6,955 bases of DNA from Gemmatimonadota bacterium (GCA_029884515.1 JAOUHR010000099.1:1-6955); one strand, 5' to 3'; positions 1-6,763 are shown, counted from the stretch's first letter. Notes: a model not told the origin generated them from the sequence alone. A program made the numbers and translations.

Positions 1-74
1 CAGACGGTAGGCGGCAGCGAGCCGGTCCCCCGTCTCCCGGTCGTTCTATCGTCTGCCGTCCACCGCCTGCCCCC
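1..74. other. Untranslated tail after the peptidase gene
   Basis: No gene is supported here. Two pairs of 6-base complementary arms are present: CAGACG at 1-6 with CGTCTG at 50-55, and AGGCGG at 9-14 with CCGCCT at 63-68. The two pairings cross each other, so at most they are alternatives or a pseudoknot-like arrangement. There is no T-run to make a standard terminator. In DNA this GC-rich the arms may be chance. Confidence 0.2.
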
Positions 75-2525
75 TCACATCTTCGGCTTGAGTGGCTTCA
101 CCCACAGGTCCAGCCACGACACCATCTCAAAGAGCGTATGGCCCACGCTCTCTCTCGCCGCGTACCCATGCGCCTCCCCCGGCAACTGCACGTACCGCAC
201 CGTCCCGCCATTCCCCTTGAGCGCTGCGTACATCCGCTCCGACTGGATCGGGTAGGTGCCCGTGTTGTTGTCCGCCATGCCGTGCACCAGCAGGATCGGC
301 GTCTTGATGCTGTCGGCGTAGGTGAATGGTGACATCCGCTCGTAGAGGTCCGGCGCCTGCCAGTACGTGCGTTCCTCGCCCTGGAAGCCGAAGGGTGTGA
401 GCGTGCGGTTGTACGCGCCGGAGCGTGCGATTCCCGCGCGGAAGAGCTTCGTGTGCGCGAGGAGGTTTGCCGTCATGAAGGCGCCGTATGAGTGCCCTCC
501 CACGGCGATGCGGTCGCGGTCGGCAACGCCCATCGCGACGATCTTGTCCACCGCCGCCTGGGCGCTCGCGACGAGCTGCTCCACGTACGTGTCGTTCGAT
601 TCCTTCCCGTCCATCGCCACGATCGGCATCGTCGGGTCGTCCATCACGCCGTAACCCTCGAGCAGCGCGAAGAGGTGTGACGAACCGCCGGGGCGCGTGA
701 AGCGATAGGGCGATCCGATCACCTGCGACGCCGCGTCGGCGGAGCCGAACTCGCGCGGGTAGGCCCACAGGAGGAAGGGGAGCGCACCGTCGCGCGCCTT
801 GTCGTAGCCGGGCGGGAGGTACACGGTCGCCTGCAGCTGCACACCGTCCTTTCGCTGGTACTGCACCACTTCCTTTGACACGCCGGCGAACTGCGGCGCG
901 GGGTCCTGGAACCGGGTGAGTTGCACCGGCGCCGACCGGCGCGCGAGGTCGCGCGAGAAGTAGTTCGGCGGCTCGGACACCGATTCGCGACGCGTGAGGA
1001 GCCTGGTGCCGCGCTCGTCGAGCAGCTCCACCACGGTCTCATAGTACGGCGCCGTGGATCGGAAGAGCCGTTCCGTCTTGGCCGTCGCCAGCTCGATGCG
1101 GTCCAGGAACGGCCGATCCCCCTCTTCGGAGGCGCCAGCGCCGCTCAGGAAAGCCGAGCGTCCATCGGCGGTGAGGTGGAGCACCTGCTGGCCGCGCGCG
1201 TCGCGGCGCGTCTCGAAGTTGCCGGGGTCGCCGTACCGGTCCTCGGTGGAGCGCTCGAAGAGGAGCCGCGGCGCCGCCTTCCCGCTCGGGTCGATGATCC
1301 AGGTGCGCGCCTTCCGCAACTTCGAGTTCGCCTCGCGCGCGATGGCGAGGTCGGAGCGCCCCCAGGTGATGCCGCGCGCGCGCCACTCGGTCTCGAGGAG
1401 CGTGCGCGTCTGGCCCGTGAACGGCGCGTCGAGCGCGAGCACGCGGTCGCGCTTTGGCACGTCGCGCGTGGCGTCGCCCCCGTCGAGCGCCTCCAGCCAG
1501 GTGAGCGTGGCCGGCACGTCGGCGCGCCACGACGGATTGCGGGGGCCGGCCGGTGCGCCGTCGCCGCCCCACCCCACGCGCTCGAGCAGTGGCCGCGTGG
1601 CCACCGTGCGCGCCACGCGACCGTCGAGCCCCCACACCTCGATCCGCGTGGGGAAGTAATTGAGCGGCACCGAATAGGAGAACGGCTTGGCGAGCGTCGT
1701 CACCAGCAACCACTGCCCGTCGGGGCTCACGCTCGCGCCGCTGATGATCGCCGGGCGGCCGATGTCGCGCGCCGTTCCGTCGAACGAGAGCTGCGCGAGC
1801 TGGCTCGTCGCGAAGTGCGAGAAGATCGCCTCGTCGTACGGGCTCTTGAGCAGGTCCTGGTACGTGGCCGCGCGGTCCTGGCGGCCCGTCAGCGCCTCCT
1901 GCACGATCGGTCCCTCTGGCGTCTCGGGACGCACCGGCTCCGCGCCGCGGTCCGCCGGCACCGTCGTGCATACGAGGGCCTCGTCGCCCGTCCAGTCGCA
2001 GGGCGAGCCGAGCACCGCGTTGAGCCGTCGCGCCGAGACCTGCCGCGCACTCTTCGTCGCGAGGTCGCCCGCCCACAGCGTGAGCGCGTCGTCGGTGCTC
2101 ACCACGAACGCGAAGCGCTTCCCGCTCGGCGACCAGCTCAGGTTCCCCACGCCCGCGTCCGCCGGCAGCGCCATCGCGATCGGCGTCGCCGCGCCGCCGG
2201 CGATCGGCATCACGGAGATCCCGCGCGCCGGATTCTGGCGTGAGGGGCCGCTGGTGCGCGGGTTGAGTCGCAGGCCCGCCACCCGGTACTCGGGCGCCGC
2301 GATCTCCGAGATTCGTGGCAGTCCCGGGCGCGCGAGCAACAGGATCGCCGAGCGGTCGGCGCTGACCACCGCGGTCGGCGTGGCCGGCGCGTCCAGGATC
2401 TGTGCGATCGGGGCCGGCGGCTGCCGGTAGACGGCCTGCGCCTGCGACACCGAGCCGAGCGTGCCGAGCGCGAGGAACGCGGCCCAGAGGCGCGCGCGAT
2501 CGAAGGGGAACGGACGGATCGACAT
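75..2525 (-). CDS. Secreted S9 family serine peptidase, glutamyl endopeptidase (S9D) type
   Basis: This 816-residue peptidase of the prolyl oligopeptidase clan probably cleaves peptides after glutamate, as the related chloroplast glutamyl endopeptidase does. Residues 1-31 form a signal peptide (hydrophobic core AAFLALGTLG, cleavage after AQA). No lipobox is seen, so a periplasmic or secreted soluble enzyme is expected. About 35-545 is a beta-propeller, with blades such as SWSPSGKRFAFV and SPDGQWLLV and the family block TYQDLLKSPYDEAIF. From about 549 (VSKEVVQYQRKDGVQL) the alpha/beta-hydrolase domain follows. The triad is intact: Ser679 in GGHSYGAFMTANLL, Asp752 in HGMADNNTGTYP and His786 in GEAHGYAARES. 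The segment GIARSGAYNRTLTPFGFQ is characteristic of the plant-type glutamyl endopeptidases (recalled, not searched). The length is slightly short of the plant precursors and looks complete. It follows the fused synthase gene with a 35-nt gap and its own strong ribosome binding site. Glutamate specificity is inferred from family resemblance. Confidence 0.93.
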   Translation of the reverse strand: MSIRPFPFDRARLWAAFLALGTLGSVSQAQAVYRQPPAPIAQILDAPATPTAVVSADRSAILLLARPGLPRISEIAAPEYRVAGLRLNPRTSGPSRQNPARGISVMPIAGGAATPIAMALPADAGVGNLSWSPSGKRFAFVVSTDDALTLWAGDLATKSARQVSARRLNAVLGSPCDWTGDEALVCTTVPADRGAEPVRPETPEGPIVQEALTGRQDRAATYQDLLKSPYDEAIFSHFATSQLAQLSFDGTARDIGRPAIISGASVSPDGQWLLVTTLAKPFSYSVPLNYFPTRIEVWGLDGRVARTVATRPLLERVGWGGDGAPAGPRNPSWRADVPATLTWLEALDGGDATRDVPKRDRVLALDAPFTGQTRTLLETEWRARGITWGRSDLAIAREANSKLRKARTWIIDPSGKAAPRLLFERSTEDRYGDPGNFETRRDARGQQVLHLTADGRSAFLSGAGASEEGDRPFLDRIELATAKTERLFRSTAPYYETVVELLDERGTRLLTRRESVSEPPNYFSRDLARRSAPVQLTRFQDPAPQFAGVSKEVVQYQRKDGVQLQATVYLPPGYDKARDGALPFLLWAYPREFGSADAASQVIGSPYRFTRPGGSSHLFALLEGYGVMDDPTMPIVAMDGKESNDTYVEQLVASAQAAVDKIVAMGVADRDRIAVGGHSYGAFMTANLLAHTKLFRAGIARSGAYNRTLTPFGFQGEERTYWQAPDLYERMSPFTYADSIKTPILLVHGMADNNTGTYPIQSERMYAALKGNGGTVRYVQLPGEAHGYAARESVGHTLFEMVSWLDLWVKPLKPKM

Positions 2526-2533
2526 CAGGGGCA

Positions 2534-2539
2534 CTCCTT
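2534..2539 (-). promoter_or_regulatory. Ribosome binding site AAGGAG that sets the start at 2525
   Basis: AAGGAG on the minus strand ends 8 nt before the ATG at 2525. An in-frame TTG at 2564 would add 13 residues in front of the signal peptide and would place this site inside the coding region. The ATG is therefore the better start. The site lies in the 35-nt gap after the stop of the fused synthase gene. Confidence 0.8.
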
Positions 2540-2560
2540 CAGGTGAGGATCGACGGGAGG

Positions 2561-5500
2561 TCAACGCGCGAGGGCCGCCTCCGCCGCAGCCAGGTGCGCG
2601 TCAAGGAGCATGGTACGCAAGTCGCCACTGCCGCGTCCAGACGCGGCGCTCAGGCGGAGGAACACAGCGCGCGCGCCGTTCACGTCGCCCACGCGGAGCC
2701 GTGCGAGCACCACCGCGTCGCAGAGGATCGGGAGCGGCAGCCACTGGCGGCCGCGATCGCGCGCCGTCATCTGCGTCTCCGCCTCGCGCGCGGCGGTGAC
2801 CCAGTCGTACGTGACCGCAGCACGCAGGAAACGCAGCGCCGAGATCCCGTCGCGCGGGGCGGACTGCTCCACCATGTAGCGCTCCACGCGCTCGTACCAC
2901 GCGGAATCCACCACGCCCATCGTGCCCTGGTGGCGGTCCCCCTCCACCTCGATCATCCCGGTGAACCAGAGGAACCAGTCGGCCGGCGGCGTGGCCGCGG
3001 CGATCCCCTGCCCGAGCCGCTGCTCACGGAAGCGCGCGGCCTGCAGGTCGCGGTGCGCGGCGACGGTGTCGGTGGGCGGGTAGGCCTCGCCACGGCGGAG
3101 CCGCGCGGCCAGCAGCTGCGACTCCTCGCGCCGGTAGTCCAGCGACGCACGGCGGTCCGCCGTGAGCGGCACGCGCCGGCCGTCGAGCGCGGCGGCGAGG
3201 TCGTACCGGTCGATGCGGAGCCCGAGGAACCCGTCCGCCGAGTACCGCAGGAAGCGCGCCCGCTCGGCGCCCAGGTCGAGCACGGGGTGGAAGTCGGAGT
3301 TCACCGGCCTCCAGTCGTCGAGCAGCGGAGCGAGTTCGCGGCGCGAGAGCAGCAACGTACCGGCGAGCGCATCGTCGGAGAGCGGCACGAAGCGCTCGAG
3401 GTCGAGCGCGACATCCGCTGACCGGAACACCGACCAGTCGGGCACCGGGAGCCGCTCGGCGTTGGTCGCCACCACGAGCACGTCCACGTCATTGGTGAGG
3501 TAGACGGCGTAGGCGCGGAAGTTCCGGTGCAGCGCGGCGAGCACGTCGAGCACGAGGTCGTCGTCGATCTCGTAGAGGTGCAGCCACTGCCCGAACACAC
3601 CCGCGGGCGTGAGGTAGCGCGCGACGCGCGCGTAGAACTCGTCGGTGAAGAGCCCCGACACCCCGCTCACCCAGGGATTGGAGGGCTCCGAGACGATCAC
3701 ATCGAACCGGCGGTTGGCGCCCGCGAAGTACGACTTCGCGTCCTCGTAGACGAACCGCGAGCGCGGATCGTCGTACGCGCGGATGTTCGCGGGCACGAAG
3801 AGTCGCGAGGCGTTCACCATCTCGCGCTCGATGTCGATCGTCACCACGTGCTCGATGGAGTCGCTGCCGAGCAGGAAGTGCGTGGTGAGTCCCGAGCCGT
3901 GTCCGATGACGGCGGCCTCGCGCGCTGCCGGCGCGTGCGCGAGGGTGACGAGCGGGAGGAGCACCTGTGTCGATTCGTCGCCCTTCAGTGGTGGCTTGAG
4001 GCTGTCCGCCGGCGGCGGATCGAACCAGGTGCGCGAGACGCTCGCGTCCGGCTTTCCGTTGGTGGCGAGCGAGTAGCCGCTGTCGCTCCCGAGTCGCACG
4101 CTCACGCTCGCGGTGCGGCCGTCCTCATAGAAGACGATGGTGCGCGCGCCGCGCGCCGGCACCGTGCCGTAGCGGAACACGCCGCTCGAGAGGATCCCCG
4201 GATCGAACGCGGGCGAGATGATGCTCACCCCGACCACCGCGATGCCGGCGACCGTGGCGAGCGTCGCGGTCTGCCGGACCATCGGCGTGGCCGCCGTGCG
4301 GCGCCAGAGGAGCCAGAGGCCGAGCGCGATGTCGAGCGAGCCGCCGATGATGAGCAGCATCCGGAGTCCCACGAGCGGCATCAGCCAGAGTGCCGCCAGC
4401 GCCACGCCCACGATCGAGCCGAGCGTGTTCCAGGCGTACACGCTCCCCACGGCGCGCTCGCCGTGACCCGCGCCGAGCAGCACCCGCGTGATGAGCGGGA
4501 GCGTGATCCCGGCGCAGAAGGTGGGCGGGAGCATCACCGCCAGCGCGATGCCGTAGCGGGCCAGGTTGTAGAGCCGGTATCCCGCCTCGTTCTCTTCCAC
4601 CGCTTCGATGAGCGCGGCCATCCAGTCGAAGGCGTGGAGGTACACCGCGAGCGTGGCGATGGCGAGCACGCCCATCGCGAACTGCACCAGTCCGAGCGTG
4701 CGCACGGGATCGCGGAACCGGTCGGCGCGCGTGCGCACCCAGAACGCCCCGAGTGCGAGGCCGAGGATGAAGGCGGAGAGCATGAGCTCGAACGCGTGCG
4801 TCGCGCTGCCGAGTACGAGCGAGAGCATCCGGATCCAGGCGATCTCGTAGATGAACGACGCGACCGCCGTGCCGGCGGCGACGGCGAGCATCACGCGCCA
4901 GAGATCGCCGGGCGGATCCGCGGCACGCCCGCCACCTGTCGCGGTACCCCCGCTGGCGTCCGCTGAGCCGATGACGACGGGGAGCGGGGCTGGCGCGGGG
5001 ACGCGCGTCGCTGGATCCCCGTCGTCGTCCTCCCGCTCTGCACGCACCGCGCCGTACGTCGCGAGCGCGACGGAGAGGTTGAGCGCCGCCGCGGCGATGA
5101 GCGTCCCCGGCAAGCCCGCGAACTGGATCAGCCAGAACCCGGCGACGAGCACGCCCACGGCGGCGCCGAGGGAGTTCGCGAAATAGAGGATGCCGAGGAT
5201 GCGGCCGCTGTCCGGCGCGGGACCTTCGGCGGCGCCACCGCCGTCGGTGCCCGGCGCGATCGCGGACGCCCGTGTGTCGAGCGCCCGGTCCGCCGCCTGT
5301 TGCGCCGCGCGCCGGAGCAGCGCCGCGCTCATCAGCGGGAAGGTCGCGCCGAGCAGCACGCTCTGCGGCAAGATGAGCAGGGCCGCGAGCGTCCACTTCA
5401 CGGTCACGAGGAGCGCGCCACCAGCCGCCGCCGGGAAGATCGTGTCGTACGCGAACGCCGTGACGCCCGAGAAGACCGGATGGAAGAGGAGCCCGAGGGC

Positions 5501-5734
5501 ACCGACCGTCCCCTCGATGGCCGCGTACCAGAGGAGGGGCTCGCGCAGCCGCGCCGAGTGCCGCGCCGCGATCGCCGCCCCGGCCGACATCCCGCCGAGG
5601 AAGATCACCAGCACGATCACCTGTGCATACGCGCTGTGCCCCACGAAGAGCCCGAGGTAGCGGCTCCAGATGGACTCGTAGATGAGCCCGGCCGCGCCCG
5701 AGAGGACGAAGAGGCACGTGAGGAGGAGGATCAC
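2561..5734 (-). CDS. Fused membrane / spermidine-synthase-like protein with helical C-terminal extension
   Basis: This 1057-residue protein belongs to the 'fused MFS/spermidine synthase' type. Residues 1-230 and about 280-480 are two multi-helix membrane modules that are copies of each other. Residues 231-277 are a Pro/Gly/Asp-rich linker. From about 530 a soluble domain with the spermidine-synthase (Rossmann methyltransferase-like) fold follows: nucleotide-binding loop VIGHGSGLT (609-617), acidic strand end TIDIE (632-636), YEDAKSYF (663-670), and VSEPSNPW (681-688) where polyamine synthases carry D-S-T-D-P. NSDFHPVLDL (812-821) is the usual family end block. Residues 830-1057 add a mostly helical extension with TPR-like helices near the end. 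The altered active site argues against true aminopropyl transfer, so the substrate is unknown. The GTG start has no ribosome binding site but gives the family's normal N-terminus (SGAAGLIYESIWSR). The gene ends 35 nt before the peptidase start, implying co-transcription. Location: inner membrane. Confidence 0.9.
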   Translation of the reverse strand: MILLLTCLFVLSGAAGLIYESIWSRYLGLFVGHSAYAQVIVLVIFLGGMSAGAAIAARHSARLREPLLWYAAIEGTVGALGLLFHPVFSGVTAFAYDTIFPAAAGGALLVTVKWTLAALLILPQSVLLGATFPLMSAALLRRAAQQAADRALDTRASAIAPGTDGGGAAEGPAPDSGRILGILYFANSLGAAVGVLVAGFWLIQFAGLPGTLIAAAALNLSVALATYGAVRAEREDDDGDPATRVPAPAPLPVVIGSADASGGTATGGGRAADPPGDLWRVMLAVAAGTAVASFIYEIAWIRMLSLVLGSATHAFELMLSAFILGLALGAFWVRTRADRFRDPVRTLGLVQFAMGVLAIATLAVYLHAFDWMAALIEAVEENEAGYRLYNLARYGIALAVMLPPTFCAGITLPLITRVLLGAGHGERAVGSVYAWNTLGSIVGVALAALWLMPLVGLRMLLIIGGSLDIALGLWLLWRRTAATPMVRQTATLATVAGIAVVGVSIISPAFDPGILSSGVFRYGTVPARGARTIVFYEDGRTASVSVRLGSDSGYSLATNGKPDASVSRTWFDPPPADSLKPPLKGDESTQVLLPLVTLAHAPAAREAAVIGHGSGLTTHFLLGSDSIEHVVTIDIEREMVNASRLFVPANIRAYDDPRSRFVYEDAKSYFAGANRRFDVIVSEPSNPWVSGVSGLFTDEFYARVARYLTPAGVFGQWLHLYEIDDDLVLDVLAALHRNFRAYAVYLTNDVDVLVVATNAERLPVPDWSVFRSADVALDLERFVPLSDDALAGTLLLSRRELAPLLDDWRPVNSDFHPVLDLGAERARFLRYSADGFLGLRIDRYDLAAALDGRRVPLTADRRASLDYRREESQLLAARLRRGEAYPPTDTVAAHRDLQAARFREQRLGQGIAAATPPADWFLWFTGMIEVEGDRHQGTMGVVDSAWYERVERYMVEQSAPRDGISALRFLRAAVTYDWVTAAREAETQMTARDRGRQWLPLPILCDAVVLARLRVGDVNGARAVFLRLSAASGRGSGDLRTMLLDAHLAAAEAALAR
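4307..5701 (-). repeat. Protein-level internal duplication of the membrane module in the fused synthase
   Basis: Residues 12-227 and 287-476 of the fused protein align in order in three blocks. Block one is GLIYESIWSRYLGLFVG against SFIYEIAWIRMLSLVLG, followed by GGMSAGA against LGLALGA. Block two is LPQSVLLGATFPLM against LPPTFCAGITLPLI. Block three is LYFANSLGAAVGVLVAGFW against VYAWNTLGSIVGVALAALW. This supports two homologous membrane halves joined by the polar linker at 231-277, like the pseudo-symmetric halves of transporters. The coordinates run from the first copy through the linker to the second copy. The match is clear in protein, not in DNA, so the duplication is old. Confidence 0.75.
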
Positions 5735-5742
5735 GACCCGCG

Positions 5743-5748
5743 AATGTA
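5743..5748 (-). promoter_or_regulatory. TANNNT box (TACATT) 8 nt before the GTG start; possible leaderless promoter
   Basis: TACATT on the minus strand matches 4 of 6 positions of TATAAT and the TANNNT pattern. Exactly 8 nt separate it from the GTG at 5734. RNA polymerase normally starts about 6-9 nt after the -10 box, so a transcript from this box would begin at or next to the start codon. That would explain why no Shine-Dalgarno sequence precedes this gene although its neighbours have good ones. No clear -35 is visible. Confidence 0.35.
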
Positions 5749-5764
5749 CGGCGCGACACCGGGT

Positions 5765-5793
5765 CGAGGGAGGGTGCGCGGCGCTCGCCCTCG
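5765..5793 (-). other. Second inverted repeat in the gap before the fused synthase gene
   Basis: CGAGGG at 5765-5770 and CCCTCG at 5788-5793 form a perfect 6-bp inverted repeat with a 17-base loop, 30 nt upstream of the GTG start at 5734. If transcription comes through from the plug-like gene, this and the repeat at 5817-5840 would make the leader structured. I see no known riboswitch or binding-site signature. Confidence 0.22.
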
Positions 5794-5816
5794 CGGCGCG
5801 ACGGGGACCGCTGCTG

Positions 5817-5840
5817 CCGTCGCGGCGCCGTCAGCGACGG
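5817..5840 (-). terminator. Inverted repeat downstream of the plug-like gene
   Basis: A perfect 7-bp inverted repeat (CCGTCGC and GCGACGG) with a 10-base loop begins 27 nt after the stop of the plug-like gene. No T-run follows on the minus strand. It is positioned to act as a transcript end or a stabilising stem ahead of the fused synthase gene, but GC richness makes chance repeats common. Confidence 0.3.
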
Positions 5841-5867
5841 TCGCATCGTGGCCGCAGACGCCCCAGC

Positions 5868-6638
5868 CTACTTCTTGTCCTTGTCGGCCATCCTGGTCCA
5901 GTAGATGATCAGCGCGCACGGCCGCGTCTGCCCCTGCGGCCAGGCGATCCGCTTGTACGCCGCCGGCACCTTCTCGTACAGCTCGTAGTGCTCGATCGCG
6001 ACGATGTCCTGCGGCCGGAGCGCCGCGTCCGCCGCCGACTTGTCCCGACCGTCCCACGACTCCTTGAGGCAGCTCCAGCCCGTGGTGGAGCGCACGGTCC
6101 AGTCGCGCGTGCCGTCCACGTTCTGCGTCGGGATGCGCTTGAGGCCCTCGAGTCCCTCGAACAGGTCTGCCCAGTAGCGCGGCCGGAGTGCGGCGAGCTC
6201 GGAAGCGCCCCGGAACTGGCCCACACCGGCGCGGCGACGACACTCGAAGCCACCGAGGTCGTACGGCGGACACCCGTCGTGCGAGATGATGCGCACCGTG
6301 TCGATCGCCTGCACCACGAGCCGCAGGCGGAAGTTCACGACGGGCGCGTTGTCGTCGAGCATCGTGACCGGCTCCTGGCCCACCATGTAGCCGGGCGACC
6401 GCGCGACGAGGAGCTGCTGCCCGAACGGGAGCCGCGTGAGCGTGAAGCGCCCGTCCTTGTTCGTGCGCGTCGAGCGCTCGGCGTTGATGGACATCACCTC
6501 GACGCCCTGGAGCGGCCGGCCCGTGGTGTCGGTCACGACGCCGCGCACGGTGCCCGCCTGCGCCGCTACCCTGGCGGGCGTCATGCCCGCGATCGTCGCG
6601 GTGGCGACGACCGCCGCGACGAGGAACGACCTGCTCAT
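5868..6638 (-). CDS. Secreted carboxypeptidase-regulatory-like / TonB-plug-like protein (no barrel)
   Basis: This 256-residue exported protein has no known reaction. Residues 1-28 are a signal peptide (MSRSFLVAAV onward, cleavage expected after AQA at 26-28). Residues 29 to about 108 resemble the carboxypeptidase D regulatory-like beta-sandwich: GTVRGVVTDTTGRPLQGVEV, then NKDGRFTLTRLPFG, as found at the N-terminus of many TonB-dependent receptors. Residues 112-249 look like a plug-type domain, with GFECRRRAGVGQF (130-142), RPQDIVAIEHYELYEKVPAAY (208-228) and PCALIIYWTR (240-249). The protein stops just after this, so there is no outer-membrane barrel. Cysteines 123, 133, 190 and 241 could form disulfides in the envelope. 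The ATG at 6638 was chosen for its ribosome binding site and because longer in-frame versions run back over the msrA coding end. Similar short proteins occur in Gemmatimonadota (from memory of the pattern, not a search). The stop is TAG, 133 nt before the next gene. Confidence 0.85.
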   Translation of the reverse strand: MSRSFLVAAVVATATIAGMTPARVAAQAGTVRGVVTDTTGRPLQGVEVMSINAERSTRTNKDGRFTLTRLPFGQQLLVARSPGYMVGQEPVTMLDDNAPVVNFRLRLVVQAIDTVRIISHDGCPPYDLGGFECRRRAGVGQFRGASELAALRPRYWADLFEGLEGLKRIPTQNVDGTRDWTVRSTTGWSCLKESWDGRDKSAADAALRPQDIVAIEHYELYEKVPAAYKRIAWPQGQTRPCALIIYWTRMADKDKK

Positions 6639-6646
6639 CCGTGAGG

Positions 6647-6651
6647 CTCCC
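6647..6651 (-). promoter_or_regulatory. Ribosome binding site GGGAG that sets the start at 6638
   Basis: GGGAG on the minus strand ends 8 nt before the ATG at 6638, an ideal Shine-Dalgarno spacing. In-frame ATGs at 6653 and 6665 lack such a sequence at a proper distance. The start at 6638 also puts the positively charged end of the signal peptide at the very N-terminus. Confidence 0.7.
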
Positions 6652-6670
6652 ATGGCGTGATGCATGCCTG

Positions 6671-6676
6671 AAGATA
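6671..6676 (-). promoter_or_regulatory. Possible -10 element (TATCTT) upstream of the plug-like gene
   Basis: TATCTT on the minus strand matches 4 of 6 bases of the sigma-70 consensus TATAAT and ends 32 nt before the ATG at 6638. It stands out because the surroundings are nearly all G and C. I found no convincing -35 hexamer at 16-18 bp spacing. A promoter in this 125-nt gap is plausible because msrA and the next gene need not be co-transcribed, but the motif alone is weak evidence. Confidence 0.22.
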
Positions 6677-6746
6677 CGCGCGGAGGCAACGGAAGTGCCC
6701 CGTCGCGCCAAGCGGCGGGCGAGCGCGGAGTCGGAGTTGCGCGATG

Positions 6747-6762
6747 ACGCGGAGGGCCGCGT
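6747..6762 (-). terminator. GC-rich hairpin one base after the msrA stop
   Basis: A perfect 6-bp inverted repeat, ACGCGG and CCGCGT, surrounds a 4-base loop and begins one base beyond the msrA stop codon. Its position suits a transcript 3' end. No T-run follows on the minus strand, so it does not meet the usual picture of an intrinsic terminator. It could be a weak terminator, an mRNA-stabilising stem, or chance in GC-rich DNA. Confidence 0.3.
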
Positions 6763-6763
6763 T

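Noticed and set aside
921..2243. Long plus-strand open frame of 440 codons opposite the peptidase gene
   Set aside because: The translation is Arg/Ala/Glu/His-rich with no domain or signal, and it lies fully opposite a well-supported gene. High third-position GC opens antisense frames.
75..2564. TTG start at 2564 for the peptidase, overlapping the upstream stop as TTGA
   Set aside because: Although it resembles a coupled start, it would put 13 residues before the signal peptide, and AAGGAG at 2534-2539 is correctly spaced for the ATG at 2525.
2402..3421. Plus-strand open frame of 339 codons across the peptidase/synthase junction
   Set aside because: It has shadow composition and covers the 5' end of one real gene and the 3' end of another.
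3527..4966. Long plus-strand open frame of 479 codons opposite the fused synthase gene
   Set aside because: It has low-complexity Arg/Glu/His composition and no family resemblance; it is an antisense shadow of a recognised protein.
4125..5846. Minus-strand open frame of 573 codons in another frame of the fused synthase gene
   Set aside because: It is extremely Arg/Ala-rich and has no motifs; the overlapping frame carries clear membrane and synthase motifs.
5718..5908. Plus-strand AGGAGG-like run followed by an ATG at 5744 and a 54-codon frame
   Set aside because: The spacing to the ATG is 17 nt, the frame overlaps the end of the plug-like gene, and the product is low-complexity. The purine run is simply the complement of Leu codons at the start of the fused protein.
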